From positions 1 through 54,910 of the forward strand of contig DTTI01000081.1 of the NCBI GenBank assembly GCA_012964825.1: DNA of 54,910 bases, read 5' to 3'. Below are positions 17,633 to 26,808 of the stretch, piece by piece. How positions within the stretch are numbered: the first letter of the stretch is position 1; each line of letters begins with the position of its first letter. The position numbers and the translations under genes are program-made. The notes under the pieces are model-generated. The model was not told the origin of the DNA. It worked only from the letters and a program-made list of their open reading frames with translations, and did not search any database. The DNA is from Candidatus Neomarinimicrobiota bacterium. GTDB lineage: Bacteria; Fidelibacterota; Marinisomatia; Marinisomatales; S15-B10.

Positions 17633-20310
17633 TCTAAGTAAGTATAATTCTGCTTCAGTTTAGCAAGATTTTCCTTCATATCGCCGAGCTTTTTCCTTTC
17701 CCGTTCCACCACCTCCTTTGGCGCGCGGTTGACAAAATTCTGATTGTTCAGTTTCGTCGCTACGTCACTTAACCGTCCATCCAATGAATAGATCTTCTCT
17801 TCTAACCGCTTTTTCTCCGTCTCCACATCAATAAGGTCACCAAGAGGTATAAACATCTCTTTTTTTCCAACCACTACCGTAGCCGATTTGTCCGGACGCT
17901 CTACATCCGGTTCGATGGTGAGGTCGTCCACTTTGGCAAGGTCACGAATTAACCGCTCGTTTAACTTTAGGGACTGGCCGTTATCACTCCTAATAAGAAG
18001 ATCGGCACGCATTCCCGGTGGCACATTCATTTCAGCCCTCACTGTCCTTACGCCTGTAATTACTTCCTGAATCTCAACAAAGTTCCCTTCGACATTTTCG
18101 TCTATCCATTTATCGTCGACACCTGGCCAGTGCGAAACTATGAGATCTGTCTCATCTTTATCAGTACCCTCCAGGCGATTCCAGATTTCCTCTGTTATGA
18201 ATGGCGCAAAGGGGTGAAGCATTTTCAGGATGCCCCTCATGACGTGATTAGCCACGCTGAAAGCGGCTTTTTTCTGGTCAACGTCATCGCCATAGAGTCG
18301 GGACTTTATCACCTCAACATACCAGTCACAAAAGTCCGACCAGGTGAAATCATAAATCTTTTTTGCTGTCTCATTGAAGCGGTAAGCATCGAAACTTTCA
18401 TCCACTCCAGTAATTGTCCGGTTTAACCGGCTGAGAATCCACCTATCGGAGAGATCTAAGTTGTCCCCTTCAAGTTCATCCACTGGTTTTGCATCAATAT
18501 CAGAACCTGCCATGTCCAGAAACCGAGATACATTCCACAGTTTGTTCATAAAGTTCCTGCCGATTTCCATCCGCTCATCGGAAAACAGTATATCCTGTCC
18601 TTGCGGTGCAATGAGCATAATGCCGTAGCGAACAGCATCGGCACCGTATTTATCCATGAGTTTCAGAGGATCGGGGGAGTTACCCAGCGATTTGCTCATC
18701 TTACGCCCCTGCATGTCCCGAACCATGCCGGTGAAATAGACATTTTTAAAGGGGATTTCACCTTTGAACTCAAGGCTCGCCATGATCATTCGCGCCACCC
18801 AGAAAAAGATGATGTCGGGACCGGTGACCAGATCATCCGTGGGATGGAAGTAGTCAAGATCGGGGGACTCTTCAGGCCAGTTGTGAACACCGATTGGCCA
18901 CAGCCATGAGCTGGCCCAAGTATCGAGAACATCAGGATCCTGAACCAAATCTTTCGACCCGCAGGCAGGACATGATTCCGGTTCATCTACTGAGACGATG
19001 GGATCCTTGCAATCAAGTTCACACTTTCCAATATCATTTCCGCGGCAATACCAGACAGGTATTCGATGTCCCCACCACAACTGGCGACTGATGCACCAGT
19101 CCTGAATGTTGGTCATCCAATGTTCATAGGTCTTTAACCAATGGGAAGGGTTAAACTTGATATCACCTTTTCGGACCGCCTCCAGTGCCGGCTTGGCAAG
19201 CTTTTCCATGGCCATGAACCACTGCTCAGAAAGGTACGGTTCGACGGGAACATCCCCCCGCTCAGAATAGCCAATGCTTGTTGTATAGTCTTCTGTTTTT
19301 TCCAGTGCTCCTGATTTTGTGAGGGCCTCCACGACTTTATCCCGGGCATCAAATCTGTCCAGCTCCCGGAACTGTTCCGGCACAGATTCATTCAAGGATC
19401 CATCGGGGTTCAGAATGTTAATGAAATCAAGATCGTGGCGCTTGCCGATCAGGAAATCGTTGAAATCGTGGGCCGGAGTCACCTTCACACAGCCGGTGCC
19501 AAACTCAGGGTCCACAAAATCATCGGCAATAACGGGAATCTTCCTCTCAGCTAGCGGTAGCATCACCGATTTTCCAACGAAGTTTTTAAATCGTTTATCG
19601 CCGGGATGAACTGCAACGGCGGTATCTCCCAGCATGGTTTCAGGACGGGTGGTGGCAACTGTTACATAGTCATCACTGTCTGATAATAGATATTTCAGGT
19701 ACCATAGTTTCCCCTGAACTTCCCTATAAATCACCTCCTCGTCTGAAATGGCTGATTTCGTCGCAGTACACCAGTTCACCAAACGCTTGCCTCGGTAGAT
19801 GAGCCCCTTGTCATAAAGTTTCACAAAAGCGGTAATCACAGCACGATAATAGCCATTGTCCATGGTGAACCGCTCTCTCTCCCAGTCGCAGGAGCATCCC
19901 AGCCGTTTGAGCTGTTGGATGATCAGTGATCCGTACTCATTTTTCCACTCCCAGGCACACTTAAGGAACTCCTCTCGGCCGATCTCATTCTTATCTGTCC
20001 CTTTAACCGCCAGCATCTTTGTCACTTTCGTCTCAGTAGCGATAGAAGCGTGATCCGTACCCGGGATCCAGCAGGTTTCACGCCCCTGCATGCGCGCCCG
20101 GCGAACCAGTACATCCTGAATGGTATTATTCAGCACATGGCCGATAGTGAGACTGCCGGTAACGTTGGGAGGAGGAATGACAACAGTATAAGGTGAACGG
20201 TCGCTGTTTACTTCAGCATGGAAATAGCCCCGATCCAGCCAGTGATCATACCATTCCTTTTCAACTCGACTAGGGTCATAGATCTTCGAAATCTTGTCGT
20301 CAGAAGACAT
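17629..20310 (-). CDS. valS: valine--tRNA ligase
   Basis: 893 residues, as expected for class Ia ValRS. The HIGH-type motif is PPPNVTGSLTIGHVLNN near residue 50, and the KMSKS loop is GRKMSKSLGNSPDPL. The CP1 editing domain (VATTRPETMLGDTAVAVHP) and the WCISRQLWWGHRIPVWYC segment with its cysteines are intact. The anticodon-binding domain and a C-terminal coiled coil (EKKRLEEKIYSLDGRLSDV) complete the protein. It is 14 bases downstream of the cNMP-binding gene and overlaps the DUF4139 gene by four bases. Confidence 0.98.
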   Translation of the reverse strand: MSSDDKISKIYDPSRVEKEWYDHWLDRGYFHAEVNSDRSPYTVVIPPPNVTGSLTIGHVLNNTIQDVLVRRARMQGRETCWIPGTDHASIATETKVTKMLAVKGTDKNEIGREEFLKCAWEWKNEYGSLIIQQLKRLGCSCDWERERFTMDNGYYRAVITAFVKLYDKGLIYRGKRLVNWCTATKSAISDEEVIYREVQGKLWYLKYLLSDSDDYVTVATTRPETMLGDTAVAVHPGDKRFKNFVGKSVMLPLAERKIPVIADDFVDPEFGTGCVKVTPAHDFNDFLIGKRHDLDFINILNPDGSLNESVPEQFRELDRFDARDKVVEALTKSGALEKTEDYTTSIGYSERGDVPVEPYLSEQWFMAMEKLAKPALEAVRKGDIKFNPSHWLKTYEHWMTNIQDWCISRQLWWGHRIPVWYCRGNDIGKCELDCKDPIVSVDEPESCPACGSKDLVQDPDVLDTWASSWLWPIGVHNWPEESPDLDYFHPTDDLVTGPDIIFFWVARMIMASLEFKGEIPFKNVYFTGMVRDMQGRKMSKSLGNSPDPLKLMDKYGADAVRYGIMLIAPQGQDILFSDERMEIGRNFMNKLWNVSRFLDMAGSDIDAKPVDELEGDNLDLSDRWILSRLNRTITGVDESFDAYRFNETAKKIYDFTWSDFCDWYVEVIKSRLYGDDVDQKKAAFSVANHVMRGILKMLHPFAPFITEEIWNRLEGTDKDETDLIVSHWPGVDDKWIDENVEGNFVEIQEVITGVRTVRAEMNVPPGMRADLLIRSDNGQSLKLNERLIRDLAKVDDLTIEPDVERPDKSATVVVGKKEMFIPLGDLIDVETEKKRLEEKIYSLDGRLSDVATKLNNQNFVNRAPKEVVERERKKLGDMKENLAKLKQNYTYLE

Positions 20311-20324
20311 CCAGTAAAGGTTCT

Positions 20325-20831
20325 CTATTTTTCCAAAACCAGGCTGAAGGCTGTTGTAAGCTTGAGGACATTTGTATTCGCTTTGATAAGATTATCTGTA
20401 ACAATAGAAGCTACATTCTTCATAATAGCGTAACCAATATCAGGATCGGACTGACAAATCGCGAAAAGGTCATCCTTCATGATGATTCCCATCTCACAGT
20501 CGGTGATGGCCTTCACTGCGGCTGTCCGTTTGTCATCGGAACCGAGCAGGGACATCTCACCAAAAACAGGGTGAATATCACTGGAAAGACTTATTATGGC
20601 CTTCTCACGAGTATCATAATCACCTTTGCTTAGCTGAAGCGTCAGCGCCTGATTAATTTCTATCTTCCCCTCCAACAATAGATAGAGAGAGTCGCCAACA
20701 TCACCTTCTTCGAAGATCACTTCTCCAGAAGGGAATGTTTTCACCTTAATTACCTCTTCGAAGTGACCGATCTGTTTATCTTCCAAACCGTTGAAAATCC
20801 TGTATTTTGAGTATTCTCTGTTTTCGCTCAT
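20325..20831 (-). CDS. stand-alone cyclic-nucleotide-binding domain protein
   Basis: 168 residues, essentially one Crp-type cNMP-binding beta-roll (about 20-145) with a short helical end. The phosphate-binding cassette is recognisable: FGEMSLLGSDDKRTAAV keeps the glutamate and arginine that contact cyclic nucleotides in CAP and in channels. There is no DNA-binding domain, so it is not a transcription factor. The gene follows the K+ channel gene after eight bases, and valS follows it. The arrangement suggests a separate sensory subunit for the channel (inference). The ATG is preceded by GGTGAAGGT, an acceptable ribosome site. Confidence 0.85.
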   Translation of the reverse strand: MSENREYSKYRIFNGLEDKQIGHFEEVIKVKTFPSGEVIFEEGDVGDSLYLLLEGKIEINQALTLQLSKGDYDTREKAIISLSSDIHPVFGEMSLLGSDDKRTAAVKAITDCEMGIIMKDDLFAICQSDPDIGYAIMKNVASIVTDNLIKANTNVLKLTTAFSLVLEK

Positions 20832-20839
20832 ACCTTCAC

Positions 20840-21976
20840 CTACTGAATGACAACCGCTCTTTCATTTTCTTTGATGACATAATCGTCTGTGGGGTTGACA
20901 ACCACGGCCGTCTTGTTTTCATCGCCAAGAGAGTGCCCGGCCTCCTTAAGTTTTCTCTCAATGAAGGCATCCAAGGCGGAGGAATCGGACGAGAGTATTT
21001 CTCCAATCCCGATTTGTTCATCTTCCGAATATACACTGATAAGCACCCACCTCTTCGAACGGAAATGATCAAACAATTTATTGTATGATTCGCCAACAAA
21101 CTCTTCCGGAATTGACACCCGTTTCAGTGTGCCTGGCTGGTGAGAATCCAAGAGCGATTCCATCGTCTGCGGAACTCCCGGATCAATGACATGTGATGCC
21201 ACCATGTATGCACCAAAATCGTCGCTGAGTATCACCTCATCAGCATTCGCCCGGCGGATATGTGTCAGATTGTCACGTTCTGTTATATAGGCAACAACAC
21301 GACAGCTGGGAGCCATCGTTTTGATCGTCAGCGTAGCAAAGATTGTCTTCTCATCAGGATGACCACCAGCTTCCAATCCTTCGTTCGGAAGAATGACAGC
21401 TATTTTCGCTTTTTCAAGATTTGCTTTTTCCAAAATGGCCTCGCGGGTAAAATCTCCCCTTACAAACTGAAATTTCACATTCCCGTACTTGTTTCGGATG
21501 GCCGAGATTGCATCCTCAGTTTCATCATTGATCATGACAATATCAAGTTTGCCAGACTCATTCATTGACTGCAATGAGTCGATGAGACTGTCAACCATTC
21601 TGTTCCAACCACAGAGAAGTATATGATCTTTTGTATCCAGTGCTTCCAAACCTTTGTCCTCCCGAATTCTTTTTGCTACGAAAATCGAGGATACTGTTGC
21701 CGTCATAAGTGCAGTCAGCGAAATACCGGCAAACATGATAACAATGGCCAGTAACCTACCTTCCGGAGTTTTTGGAGCAAAATCACCGTATCCCACGGTG
21801 GTCATGGTAACAATGGCCCACCAGAAGGGATTATTTCCCTCTGCAAGTTTCGGTTCCCCGACAGGAGGAACCTCCAATCTGCTGATGGCCCAACCTCCAA
21901 GCATCATCACCACAATTATTACTGTAATAATCTGAGCGAAGGGGCTCCGCATGACAATCCTCAGAAAACGTATCAT
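20840..21976 (-). CDS. two-helix potassium channel with RCK (TrkA-N/TrkA-C) domains
   Basis: 378 residues, MthK-like architecture. Helix 1 lies near residues 15-33, then the pore helix and selectivity filter TVGYGD (residues 60-65), then helix 2 (about 73-98). A cytoplasmic RCK domain follows: the nucleotide-binding turn is LLCGWNRMVDSLI, somewhat degenerate from GxGxxG, and the second half contains VRGDFTREAILEKANL. A C-terminal RCK_C-like lobe is also present. The filter is that of a K+-selective channel. The next gene, eight bases on, encodes an isolated cNMP-binding domain, so gating may involve both RCK ligands and cyclic nucleotides. It is 99 bases from the preceding rlmD-like gene. Confidence 0.9.
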   Translation of the reverse strand: MIRFLRIVMRSPFAQIITVIIVVMMLGGWAISRLEVPPVGEPKLAEGNNPFWWAIVTMTTVGYGDFAPKTPEGRLLAIVIMFAGISLTALMTATVSSIFVAKRIREDKGLEALDTKDHILLCGWNRMVDSLIDSLQSMNESGKLDIVMINDETEDAISAIRNKYGNVKFQFVRGDFTREAILEKANLEKAKIAVILPNEGLEAGGHPDEKTIFATLTIKTMAPSCRVVAYITERDNLTHIRRANADEVILSDDFGAYMVASHVIDPGVPQTMESLLDSHQPGTLKRVSIPEEFVGESYNKLFDHFRSKRWVLISVYSEDEQIGIGEILSSDSSALDAFIERKLKEAGHSLGDENKTAVVVNPTDDYVIKENERAVVIQ

Positions 21977-22075
21977 CAGGCTAATTTAGTGATTGGGCTT
22001 GAAATTATGTAAGAATTGAAGGGTCAGAGGTGATATTTCCCCCGAAAAAAACAAATTATTGACATTTACCTTTTA

Positions 22076-23482
22076 TCAATGATGTGTGAGCAGGGCCACT
22101 GTCTCAATATGGGGCGTGTGCGGGAACATATCCACCATAGCAAGATTCTTCAACTTGAATCCTTTTTCAGAAAGTAGAGCCACATCCCTGGCTTGCGTTG
22201 AAGGGTTACAGGAAATATAAACAATCTTCTCAGGCGACATGTCCACCACATCATTCACCAGCTTTGGATGCATCCCCGCTCGAGGCGGATCCAGAAAAAC
22301 AATATCAGGAGGTTCGATCTCAGAAAGAATGGATGACTTCCTGAAGAATTTATCAAGATTAGCTGGAAAGAATCGACAGTTAATGATTCCGTTGGAGACG
22401 GCATTACGGACAGCATCTTCCACTGCCGGCGGCACTACTTCAAAACCGTACACTTGCTTCACCTGCTGAGCCATGAAAATGGATGTGGAGCCCGTACCAC
22501 AGTAGAGGTCATACAGAATTTCATCGCCTCGAAATTCCGCAAAATCGCGTGCGATTTTGTAGAGTTTCTCACCCTGAACACTATTCGTTTGAAAGAATGA
22601 ATTGGCGGAGATTTCAAAAGTGAAGTCACCTAGACGCTCCGTGATGGTTGGACGGCCGTGGAGCAACACCTCCCACTCCCCATAGGAAACGCCCGCCCTC
22701 CGTCTGGTAATATTGTTAACAATAGATGTGACCGATGGGTGAACTTTCTTTATACCTTCAACAATCGGCTCCAGGAGTTCTTTCTCTTCTCTCGAAGTGA
22801 CAATATTTACCATCACCTCGTCTGTCCTCTCACCCAATCGAATAATTAGATGTCTTAAGTAACCGCTGTGTTCACGAATGTCGTACGGCGCCAATCCTGT
22901 TTTCTGGGCCACATTGCGGACAGTGTTGAGGATTTCGTTGGCTACCGGTTTCTGTATCCAACATGTGGAAATATCGAGAATCTTATCAAATCGGCCGGGG
23001 ATGTGCAGGCCCAAAGCGAAATCTGCTTCAGCGTTTTCCTCTTCTTCCGGCAGAACCCACCGCCGATTGGAGAAAGAAAATTCCATCTTATTTCTGTAGT
23101 GAAATATTTCCTCCGCAGGGACGACCTGATTGAGCTTTGGTTTGTCCATATGGCCAATACGCCTGAAAAGATCGATAACCTGTGCCTTTTTCTGTTCGAT
23201 CTGGGCGTAATAATCGAAATCCTGGAATGAGCATCCGCCACAGGTGGGAAAGTGGTCACATTTTGAGGTTATGTAGGATGGAGTCTCCTTCAATATTTCG
23301 AGGGTTTTCGCTTCGCCGTAGCCATTCCGGCGTTTCGTCAACCGAGCCAGCACCTTCTGGTCTGGAAGTGCGCCTTTGATAAAGATTACATAGCCGTTCA
23401 GGTGAGCTACACCTTTGCCGCCGAAAGCAAGGGATTCGACGGTCAGTTCAAGCTCATCCCCTTTTTTCGGACGAGGCGTCAT
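22076..23482 (-). CDS. rlmD: 23S rRNA (uracil-5-)-methyltransferase, RlmD/RumA family
   Basis: 468 residues. An N-terminal TRAM domain (LTVESLAFGGKGVAHLNGYVIF in two parts, residues 11-33) is followed by the iron-sulfur cysteines of CDHFPTCGGCSFQDF (about residues 77-91). The SAM site reads LYDLYCGTGSTSIFMA, and the catalytic loop YISCNPSTQARD carries the nucleophilic cysteine; HTPHIETVALL closes the protein. It methylates U to m5U in 23S rRNA; which of the RlmC/RlmD/RlmCD positions is modified cannot be decided, so the symbol is a family label. It follows deoC by 16 bases. Confidence 0.88.
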   Translation of the reverse strand: MTPRPKKGDELELTVESLAFGGKGVAHLNGYVIFIKGALPDQKVLARLTKRRNGYGEAKTLEILKETPSYITSKCDHFPTCGGCSFQDFDYYAQIEQKKAQVIDLFRRIGHMDKPKLNQVVPAEEIFHYRNKMEFSFSNRRWVLPEEEENAEADFALGLHIPGRFDKILDISTCWIQKPVANEILNTVRNVAQKTGLAPYDIREHSGYLRHLIIRLGERTDEVMVNIVTSREEKELLEPIVEGIKKVHPSVTSIVNNITRRRAGVSYGEWEVLLHGRPTITERLGDFTFEISANSFFQTNSVQGEKLYKIARDFAEFRGDEILYDLYCGTGSTSIFMAQQVKQVYGFEVVPPAVEDAVRNAVSNGIINCRFFPANLDKFFRKSSILSEIEPPDIVFLDPPRAGMHPKLVNDVVDMSPEKIVYISCNPSTQARDVALLSEKGFKLKNLAMVDMFPHTPHIETVALLTHH

Positions 23483-23498
23483 CTATCTCACTTTCAGA

Positions 23499-24182
23499 TC
23501 AATTGTCGGAGTCGCTCGAAAGTTGCGCCTCCGTTACAATGGAAACCCCGGCGCTGGCCCCCAGCCGGCTGGCGCCCACCTCCAACAGTGACAGCGCATG
23601 CCTGAATGATTTTATTCCACCGGACGCCTTCACACCCATGTTATCACCAACTGTCTCCCGAAGAAGCGTTACATCGAGCAGGGTGGCTCCCCCTAAAGAA
23701 AAGCCTGTGGATGTTTTTACAAAGTTTGCTCCCGAATCACGAACGATCAGTGCAGCTTCCTTCTTTTCATCATCCTTCAAGAGACACGTTTCAATAATCA
23801 CTTTTACCGTGTTCGATTCTGCTGCTTCGACCACTGCCTCAATGTCACTCCCAACGGTGGCAAAGTCTCCATCTTTAAAGGCACCTATGTTCATAACCAT
23901 GTCGAATTCAACAGCGCCATCTTCGAGAGTTTGTGATACAGCCGCCGCCTTCTCCGCTGTGGAACTCGCTCCTAGCGGAAACCCAACCACGGTACAGACG
24001 CCGATCTCACTGCCGGCCAACTGATCGGCACACAGCCGCACATGTACAGGGTTAATACAGACAGTCGCAAAACCGAACTCCAAAGCTTCTTCGCACAAAT
24101 GCGTAACCTCTTCAGATATAGCATCCGGTTTAAGAAGTGTATGGTCAATGATTCCGGCAAGCTGGGAAGATGAAATCTTCAT
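23499..24182 (-). CDS. deoC: deoxyribose-phosphate aldolase
   Basis: 227-residue TIM-barrel class I aldolase that cleaves 2-deoxyribose 5-phosphate to glyceraldehyde 3-phosphate and acetaldehyde in deoxynucleoside catabolism. The N-terminus IDHTLLKPDA, the VGFPLGA loop, the Schiff-base region FVKTSTGFSLGGATL (lysine near residue 150) and the late VKASGGI phosphate site are all intact. It lies 22 bases after the glmM-like gene and 16 before the rlmD-like gene. No other deo genes are nearby. Confidence 0.97.
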   Translation of the reverse strand: MKISSSQLAGIIDHTLLKPDAISEEVTHLCEEALEFGFATVCINPVHVRLCADQLAGSEIGVCTVVGFPLGASSTAEKAAAVSQTLEDGAVEFDMVMNIGAFKDGDFATVGSDIEAVVEAAESNTVKVIIETCLLKDDEKKEAALIVRDSGANFVKTSTGFSLGGATLLDVTLLRETVGDNMGVKASGGIKSFRHALSLLEVGASRLGASAGVSIVTEAQLSSDSDN

Positions 24183-24204
24183 TCCAATGACAAATCCTTA
24201 TAAT

Positions 24205-25545
24205 TCAAGATTGAATGATCAATTTAACTTTTTCGAACAGCTCCAGCGCCTCTTTCTCAGTGGACGCCTCAGTGTAAATCCGCATAATCGGTTCGGTGTT
24301 GGATCTTCGGATGTGAATCCACCTGTCATTCCAAGTCAGTTTCAGCCCATCCCTTTCATCTTTTAGGGCACCATCAAATGAGTCGGAAATCTTTTGAAAT
24401 AGCGTTTCGCCATTAACTTTCTCAACAGAAATCTTGTCTTTAACAATCTCGAATTTCGGCAGTTCATTCATCACTTCACTGAGACTGCTGTCAGTTTGCG
24501 CCAGCCGGTGCAAAATAGAGGCAGCGGCAACAAGAGAATCCCGGCCCAAGTGTACCTCTTCAAGAATAACTCCCCCGTTACCCTCGCCTCCCATGGAGGC
24601 GCCTGTTTTCTTCATCATCTCAACAACGTTGATTTCACCCACCGCCGATCTGGTAACTTGAGCACCATAGCGCTCGGCAATTTTATCAACAGCCAGCGTT
24701 GTTGAAAGATTTGTCACCACCATCTCAGAACTGCCGAATATTGAAAGGAAGCCATCCAGCGCGAGGACAAGGGTATACTCTTCACCAACAGGTTTTCCTT
24801 TTTCATCGATCACCGCCAGCCGGTCCGCATCTGGGTCTGTGGCAAAGCCGACATGACAATTCTCCTGTTGAACAAGTTGGGAAAGGTCAGATAGATTTAC
24901 CGGCAGCGGTTCAGTGCCTCGGGTGAATTCACCTGACAGTTCACAATTGATAGAAACCACATCGCAACCGAGTCTTTTAATAAGTTCGGGCAATGCTACA
25001 GCTGCAGCTCCATTCACTGCATCCACAGCGACTTTGAATTTCCGCTGTCTGATGGTTTCCAGGTCAATCCAACTCACATCACAGATTCTGGCAATGTGGC
25101 GTTGGATAGCGTCATCCATTCGAACCTGTTTTCCCTTCCCATCCACCGGTTCAGGACTATCCCCGCTCTTCAATTGCATCAACTTTTTTACTTGGGAGCC
25201 GTTAAGAAAACAACCATCAGATCCGACAAATTTCAGTCCATTCCATTCGGCCGGGTTGTGGCTGGCAGTCACTATGATTCCTCCCACCACTTCACTGTCA
25301 TCCACCACATACTGAACAGTCGGGGTAGGAACAATTCCGCAGTGGTGAACATTGCGTCCGAGTGCTATGAGTCTTTGAACAATTACGGAAAGAAACTCGT
25401 CGCCAGAAGATCTACTGTCGCGCCCGACAACAATATCACCTTCGGAGCAAAAACGGTGGAATGCATCGGCGTAAAGAGCCACGATCTCACCGTTGAGGCT
25501 ATCTGGGACGGTGCCCCGCACTCCGGAAATGGATTCAATCAACAT
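24205..25545 (-). CDS. glmM: phosphoglucosamine mutase / phosphohexomutase
   Basis: 446-residue alpha-D-phosphohexomutase. The phosphoserine loop is ITASHNPAEWNGLKF, the metal loop FATDPDADRLAV, the sugar-specificity loop MGGEGNGGVI and the phosphate-binding loop IRRSNTEPIMRIY. The GEGNGG loop and overall length fit the GlmM-like branch that makes glucosamine 1-phosphate for peptidoglycan and LPS; a phosphomannomutase/phosphoglucomutase role remains possible. The start reads MLIESISGVRGT, typical of the group. It begins about 70 bases downstream of the rpsU terminator, so it probably has its own promoter and heads the glmM-deoC-rlmD set. Confidence 0.85.
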   Translation of the reverse strand: MLIESISGVRGTVPDSLNGEIVALYADAFHRFCSEGDIVVGRDSRSSGDEFLSVIVQRLIALGRNVHHCGIVPTPTVQYVVDDSEVVGGIIVTASHNPAEWNGLKFVGSDGCFLNGSQVKKLMQLKSGDSPEPVDGKGKQVRMDDAIQRHIARICDVSWIDLETIRQRKFKVAVDAVNGAAAVALPELIKRLGCDVVSINCELSGEFTRGTEPLPVNLSDLSQLVQQENCHVGFATDPDADRLAVIDEKGKPVGEEYTLVLALDGFLSIFGSSEMVVTNLSTTLAVDKIAERYGAQVTRSAVGEINVVEMMKKTGASMGGEGNGGVILEEVHLGRDSLVAAASILHRLAQTDSSLSEVMNELPKFEIVKDKISVEKVNGETLFQKISDSFDGALKDERDGLKLTWNDRWIHIRRSNTEPIMRIYTEASTEKEALELFEKVKLIIQS

Positions 25546-25617
25546 AACGAGACTTTCTTAAGAAGAATTACTTAAAGAAGTTAGGACCGCCGACATTTAA
25601 CAGGCACAATTTCGGAT

Positions 25618-25655
25618 AAAAAAATCCAGATCCGATTGCTCGAACCTGGATTTTA
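25618..25655 (-). terminator. Rho-independent terminator after rpsU
   Basis: On the minus strand AAAATCCAG (25654-25646) pairs perfectly with CTGGATTTT (25629-25621), a nine-base stem whose loop can form a further three-pair CGA/TCG helix. The right arm runs into seven T residues. It lies about 40 bases after the rpsU stop and closes the envC-holB-metG-tatD-ksgA-rpoD-rpsU run. Confidence 0.8.
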
Positions 25656-25692
25656 CATAAGAGTCGTATCAGGAGGGTTGGGAAGGAGGGTG

Positions 25693-25857
25693 CTATCTAC
25701 GACTCTTAGCTTTTTTCAGTTTTTTTGCAGCGCTCGGCTTTAAGTAGAATGACTTCCTCTTTACTTCCTTTAAAATCCCCGCTTTTTCGTACTTTTTTTT
25801 GAAACGCCGAAGAGCTCTTTGGAGTTCCTCACCTTTTTTTACTGAAACTTCAACCAT
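25693..25857 (-). CDS. rpsU: 30S ribosomal protein S21
   Basis: 54-residue very basic protein. The translation starts MVEVSVKKGEELQRALRRFK and ends KKLKKAKSRR, with the family core KYEKAGILKEVKRKSFY between. S21 binds the platform of the 30S subunit near the anti-Shine-Dalgarno end of 16S rRNA and helps initiation. The ATG at 25857-25855 is preceded by a strong GGAGG ribosome site. It lies 16 bases after the sigma factor stop, so it is co-transcribed with it, and is followed by a terminator. Confidence 0.96.
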   Translation of the reverse strand: MVEVSVKKGEELQRALRRFKKKYEKAGILKEVKRKSFYLKPSAAKKLKKAKSRR

Positions 25858-25873
25858 TCAAAACACCTCCTCC

Positions 25874-26710
25874 CTATCCCAGATAGTTCCGGAGGTTTTT
25901 GCTGCGAGACTTATGACGGAGACGGCGAATAGCTTTTTCCTTGATCTGCCTGACTCGTTCCCGAGTAAGATTAAACTCTTCACCAATTTCGTTCAACGTC
26001 AAGGCGTAGTCCCGTCCAATACCAAAATACATCTTGATCACATCCCGTTCACGATCCTTAAGGGACTCAAGACATTGGCGAATCTCTTCTTTTAGCGACT
26101 CACTCATGAGTCCTGTTTCCGGTGGACGCTGATTACCATCTTCAATAACATCCATAAGTGAATTCTTGTCGCCATCCCTAAAAGGAGCATGGAGCGAATG
26201 ATGCCGCCTTGAAATGCGTATAGCATCAGTCACTTCTTCCCCATGCATTTCCAGCTGCTTACCAATTTCCTCTTCATTAGGCGGACGCTGGTATTCTGAC
26301 TCAAGGTTTTCCGCTGTTTTAGTAATCTTGCTGATAGTCCCGACCCGGTTGAGGGGGAGACGTACTATACGAGAGTGCTCCGCCAGCGCCTGAAGAATGG
26401 ATTGACGAATCCACCAGACAGCATAGGAGATAAATTTGAAACCGCGCGTCTCATCAAACCGCTCAGCAGCTTTGATAAGACCCAGATTACCTTCGTTGAT
26501 TAGATCGGTAAGCGGTAAACCCTGACCCTGGTAATCTTTGGCCACAGAAACGACGAAACGGAGATTCGCTTCTGTCAGTTCATTGAGCGCTTCAGCATCA
26601 CCCTGCTTCACCAGCTGAGCAAGAACGATCTCACGAGCAGGCTCTAGCGGCTCGAACTTACCGATCTCTTCGAGATAACGACTTAAACTTCTATTTGCAT
26701 CAGATGGCAT
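25874..26710 (-). CDS. rpoD: RNA polymerase primary sigma factor, short RpoD/SigA type
   Basis: 278 residues, short because region 1.1 and the non-conserved insert are missing, as in Bacteroidota and Chlorobi. Region 1.2 is [18 protein letters not shown], regions 2.1-2.4 include [36 protein letters not shown] and [19 protein letters not shown], and region 4.2 has the helix-turn-helix [20 protein letters not shown]. The conserved region 2.4 suggests ordinary TATAAT-like -10 elements. An AAAGGA ribosome site lies seven bases before the ATG. It is 98 bases after ksgA and directly upstream of rpsU. Confidence 0.95.
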   Translation of the reverse strand: MPSDANRSLSRYLEEIGKFEPLEPAREIVLAQLVKQGDAEALNELTEANLRFVVSVAKDYQGQGLPLTDLINEGNLGLIKAAERFDETRGFKFISYAVWWIRQSILQALAEHSRIVRLPLNRVGTISKITKTAENLESEYQRPPNEEEIGKQLEMHGEEVTDAIRISRRHHSLHAPFRDGDKNSLMDVIEDGNQRPPETGLMSESLKEEIRQCLESLKDRERDVIKMYFGIGRDYALTLNEIGEEFNLTRERVRQIKEKAIRRLRHKSRSKNLRNYLG

Positions 26711-26808
26711 TAAACATCCTTTATTTTATTGAATTCGAGCTTTCCCGCTCCCCTTATGAGGCGAAATTTACTATTCTTGTGGGAATTCTCCAACGGGCCG
26801 AAAGATTA

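Noticed and set aside
23503-24024. 173-codon open frame antisense to deoC
   Set aside because: It mirrors the deoC reading frame; composition is serine- and proline-rich as expected for an antisense shadow.
25618-25655. GGTTCGAGC motif resembling a tRNA T-arm downstream of rpsU
   Set aside because: The flanking arms pair as a plain terminator with a T-run; no acceptor, D or anticodon arms can be formed.
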